Positions 12,773 to 15,137 of a DNA stretch of 15,137 nt are shown one piece after another. The first letter of the stretch is position 1, and each line of letters opens with the position of its first letter. The stretch is from NCBI GenBank assembly GCA_947071955.1, contig CAMTGL010000021.1, positions 1-15,137 on the forward strand, given 5' to 3'. The DNA is from an uncultured Plesiomonas sp. (GTDB lineage: Bacteria > Pseudomonadota > Gammaproteobacteria > Enterobacterales > CAMTGL01). A model generated the notes under the pieces. That model did not search any database, was not told where the DNA came from, and saw only the letters and a program-made list of their open reading frames with translations. The position numbers and the translations under genes were made by a program.

Positions 12773-15137
12773 GTGTCGCCCATAAACAAGACAACTCTCA
12801 CCGAAGCTGACATCATTACCAAATACCTGCTGCCCGCCATCAAGGCTGCGGGCTGGGATGACCTGACCCAGATCCGCCAAGAGGTGAAGCTGCGGGATGG
12901 CAAAGTGGTTGTGCGTGGCCAGATGGCGGCACGCAAGAAGGTCAAATCGGCCGATATCGTGCTCTACCATAAGTTAGGCTTGCCACTGGCGGTGATTGAG
13001 GCCAAAGCCAACAGGCATGAGATTGGCAAGGGCATGCAGCAGGGGCTTGATTATGCTCGTCTGTTGGATGTGCCGTTTGTATTTGCCAGCAATGGCGATG
13101 GCTTCGTTTTCCACGACAAGACTAATCCGGCTAAGTTGGAATCCGAGATTACGCTAGAGGACTTCCCAAGCCCGAATCAGCTGTGGGACAAACTCTGCAC
13201 TTGGAAAGGCTATACTCAGGCTCAGTTGCCAGTTATCAGCCAAGACTACTACTCGGATGGCAGCGGCAAATCTCCTCGCTATTATCAGTTGCAGGCCATT
13301 AACAAAACCGTAGAAACCATATCAAAAGGTGAAGATCGGGTATTGCTGGTAATGGCCACTGGTACCGGTAAAACCTATACCGCATTCCAGATCATCTGGC
13401 GTTTGTGGAAGGCAGGAGCCAAGAAGCGCATCTTATTTCTGGCCGACCGCAATATTCTGGTTGATCAGACTAAGAGTAATGACTTTCAGCCCTTTGGTTC
13501 AGCCATGACCAAAGTCAGTGGGCGTACCATAGATCCTGCCTATGAGATTCACCTAGCTCTCTATCAGGCACTTACTGGGCCGGAAGAGTCACAAAAAGCC
13601 TTTAAGCAGGTATCCCCTGATTTCTTCGATCTTATTGTGGTGGACGAGTGTCACAGAGGCAGTGCCGCTGAAGACAGTGCTTGGCGCGAGATCCTCGAAT
13701 ACTTCTCATCCGCCACCCAGATTGGTCTCACCGCCACGCCCAAAGAGACCGAAACCGTATCCAGCACTTATTACTTCGGCGATCCGGTTTATACCTACTC
13801 GCTCAAAGAGGGAATAGAAGATGGTTTTCTGGCCCCCTACAAGGTGGTACGGGTTGATATCGACGTTGATCTGCAGGGATGGCGTCCTACCAAAGGGCAG
13901 ATGGATAAACTGGGTAACCTGATTGAAGACCGTATATATAACCAGAAGGATTTCGATCGCAACATAGTGATCGACGAGCGTACTCAGCTGGTGGCCGAAA
14001 CCATCACCAACTACCTCAAGAAAACCGACCCGATGGCCAAGACTATTGTGTTCTGCAACGACATTGATCATGCTGACCGCATGCGGCGTGCGTTAGTCAA
14101 TCTCAACCCAGAACAGATGGCCAAGGATGAACGCTATGTAATGAAAATCACCGGCGATGATGACCTTGGCAAGGCCCAACTCGACAACTTCATCAACCCG
14201 AAAAAGCCCTATCCAGTGATTGCTACCACCTCCGAGCTGATGAGTACGGGCGTTGATGCCAAAACCTGCAAGCTGGTGGTGCTGGATCAAAACATCCAGT
14301 CGATGACCAAGTTCAAGCAAATCATTGGCCGTGGTACCCGTATCGACGATAGATACGGCAAGCTCTGGTTTACCATTCTCGATTTCAAAAAGGCCACCGA
14401 GCTGTTTGCCGACGCCCGTTTCGATGGCGAGCCAGAGCGTGTCATAGTGGTCACACCGGAAGACATCAACGATCCAAATAATGATTTGGTCGATATTATC
14501 GACGGCACTGACCCACAGCCAACCGATGACCCCAGCGATAATGACGATCCGCTTGTCTCTGGGGTCAATGAAGAACCTGGCAGCTACACAACGGGAAATG
14601 GCGAGGGGCAAAGTGGTACCGGCGGTCAAGCCGAAGGCATGTTGGGTGACCCCGAGCCAGGAGTCAGTAAGTATTATGTTAACGGCGTGGCAGTCAGCGT
14701 GATTGCCGAGCGGGTGCAGTATTACGATGCCGATGGCAAGCTAGTGACCGAATCATTCAAGGATTACACCAAAAAAACCTTGCTCAAGGAATTTGCTACT
14801 CTTGATGCCTTTACCCGACGCTGGCAAGCTGCTGAACGCAAGCAAGCCATCATGGACGAACTGGCTCAGGCAGGGGTGCTGTGGGATGTGCTGCAAGAAG
14901 AGGTGGGCAAGGATATGGACCCGTTCGACCTTATCTGCCATGTGGTATACGATCAGCCACCGCTGACTCGTCGTGAACGGGCGGACAACGTCAAAAAGCG
15001 CAACTACTTCACCAAATACAATGAGACCGCCCAGCATGTGCTCACCAACCTACTCGACAAGTATGCCGATCAAGGCGTGACGGAGATTGAGACCAAGGAT
15101 GCGCTAAAAGTCGCCCCCTTTACCGAGTTGGGTCGCC
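12773..15137 (+). CDS. hsdR: Type I restriction enzyme R subunit HsdR (EcoAI/EcoEI type), 3' end cut by window edge
   Basis: HsdR is the motor and nuclease subunit of a type I restriction-modification complex; it translocates and cleaves DNA lacking the host methylation. The frame is open for 788 codons to the window edge. GTG at 12773 is chosen as start: AGGAG lies six bases upstream, and SPINKTTLTEADIITKYLLP resembles family N termini. The nuclease shows D61 (KSADIVLY), E76-A-K78 (AVIEAKAN) and Q90xxxY94. The helicase shows Walker A MATGTGKT (194-201), DECH (291-294), TATP (320-323) and motif VI QIIGRGTR (516-523). An acidic Gly/Asp/Pro-rich linker (about 575-630) leads to an EcoEI-type C-terminal domain. 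Family members are about 800 residues, so probably only the last few dozen are missing. Base composition looks a little richer in G+C than the neighbours (not computed). hsdM and hsdS are expected beyond the edge. Confidence 0.93.
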   Translation, partial: MSPINKTTLTEADIITKYLLPAIKAAGWDDLTQIRQEVKLRDGKVVVRGQMAARKKVKSADIVLYHKLGLPLAVIEAKANRHEIGKGMQQGLDYARLLDVPFVFASNGDGFVFHDKTNPAKLESEITLEDFPSPNQLWDKLCTWKGYTQAQLPVISQDYYSDGSGKSPRYYQLQAINKTVETISKGEDRVLLVMATGTGKTYTAFQIIWRLWKAGAKKRILFLADRNILVDQTKSNDFQPFGSAMTKVSGRTIDPAYEIHLALYQALTGPEESQKAFKQVSPDFFDLIVVDECHRGSAAEDSAWREILEYFSSATQIGLTATPKETETVSSTYYFGDPVYTYSLKEGIEDGFLAPYKVVRVDIDVDLQGWRPTKGQMDKLGNLIEDRIYNQKDFDRNIVIDERTQLVAETITNYLKKTDPMAKTIVFCNDIDHADRMRRALVNLNPEQMAKDERYVMKITGDDDLGKAQLDNFINPKKPYPVIATTSELMSTGVDAKTCKLVVLDQNIQSMTKFKQIIGRGTRIDDRYGKLWFTILDFKKATELFADARFDGEPERVIVVTPEDINDPNNDLVDIIDGTDPQPTDDPSDNDDPLVSGVNEEPGSYTTGNGEGQSGTGGQAEGMLGDPEPGVSKYYVNGVAVSVIAERVQYYDADGKLVTESFKDYTKKTLLKEFATLDAFTRRWQAAERKQAIMDELAQAGVLWDVLQEEVGKDMDPFDLICHVVYDQPPLTRRERADNVKKRNYFTKYNETAQHVLTNLLDKYADQGVTEIETKDALKVAPFTELGR

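Noticed and set aside
12730..12810. 26-codon ATG frame overlapping the start of hsdR
   Set aside because: It is out of frame with hsdR and lacks a ribosome site. HsdR homology begins cleanly at the GTG at 12773.
13706..15037. Minus-strand open frames of 94-178 residues opposite hsdR
   Set aside because: They are shadows of the HsdR frame, which carries all nuclease and helicase motifs in order.
1..15137. CRISPR arrays, tRNA genes, insertion sequences or prophage genes
   Set aside because: No regularly spaced repeats, tRNA-like cloverleaf, transposase motifs or phage proteins were seen on either strand.

Overview
The window reads as a chromosomal segment of a gammaproteobacterium of the order Enterobacterales. 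GlyA, GlnB, GlrR, NadK, RecN and BamE all look like close relatives of the E. coli proteins as I remember them. A glrK-qseG-glrR operon preceded by a GlmY-type small RNA is a hallmark of that order. I cannot name the genus. Two points separate it from E. coli: a long glutamine-dependent NAD synthetase sits between glrR and glnB, and grpE lies directly upstream of the glmY locus.

Left part (1-3857, leftward genes). The edge carries what looks like a ribosomal RNA operon P1 promoter firing out of the window. Next come a strong terminator, glyA with a PurR-like operator upstream, the glnB terminator, glnB and nadE. nadE and glnB are 9 bases apart and probably form an operon that links glutamine-consuming NAD synthesis to the glutamine/nitrogen sensor PII.

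Middle (4016-8575, leftward). glrK, qseG and glrR overlap end to end and encode a histidine kinase, an outer-membrane lipoprotein and a sigma54-dependent response regulator. The roughly 990 bases upstream of glrK contain no protein gene. They hold a GlmY small RNA (about 7883-8073) whose stem-loops can be read base by base, a -24/-12 sigma54 promoter, a perfect IHF consensus and two perfect GlrR operators (TGTC-N10-GACA) plus a degenerate third. The kinase, lipoprotein, regulator, enhancer and target RNA are therefore all in one locus. GlmY in turn protects GlmZ and so raises glucosamine-6-phosphate synthase. Between GlmY and glrK is a dense array of further hairpins that I cannot assign.

Right part (8576-12378). 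grpE (leftward, with a clear sigma32 heat-shock promoter and its own terminator) is divergent from nadK, recN and bamE (rightward). recN has two LexA boxes, one of them perfect. bamE ends at a terminator.

Right end (12469-15137). After about 300 bases without a gene comes a nearly complete type I restriction subunit HsdR of the EcoAI/EcoEI kind, cut by the window edge. It is the accessory element here, presumably the first gene of an hsdR-M-S island placed after bamE.
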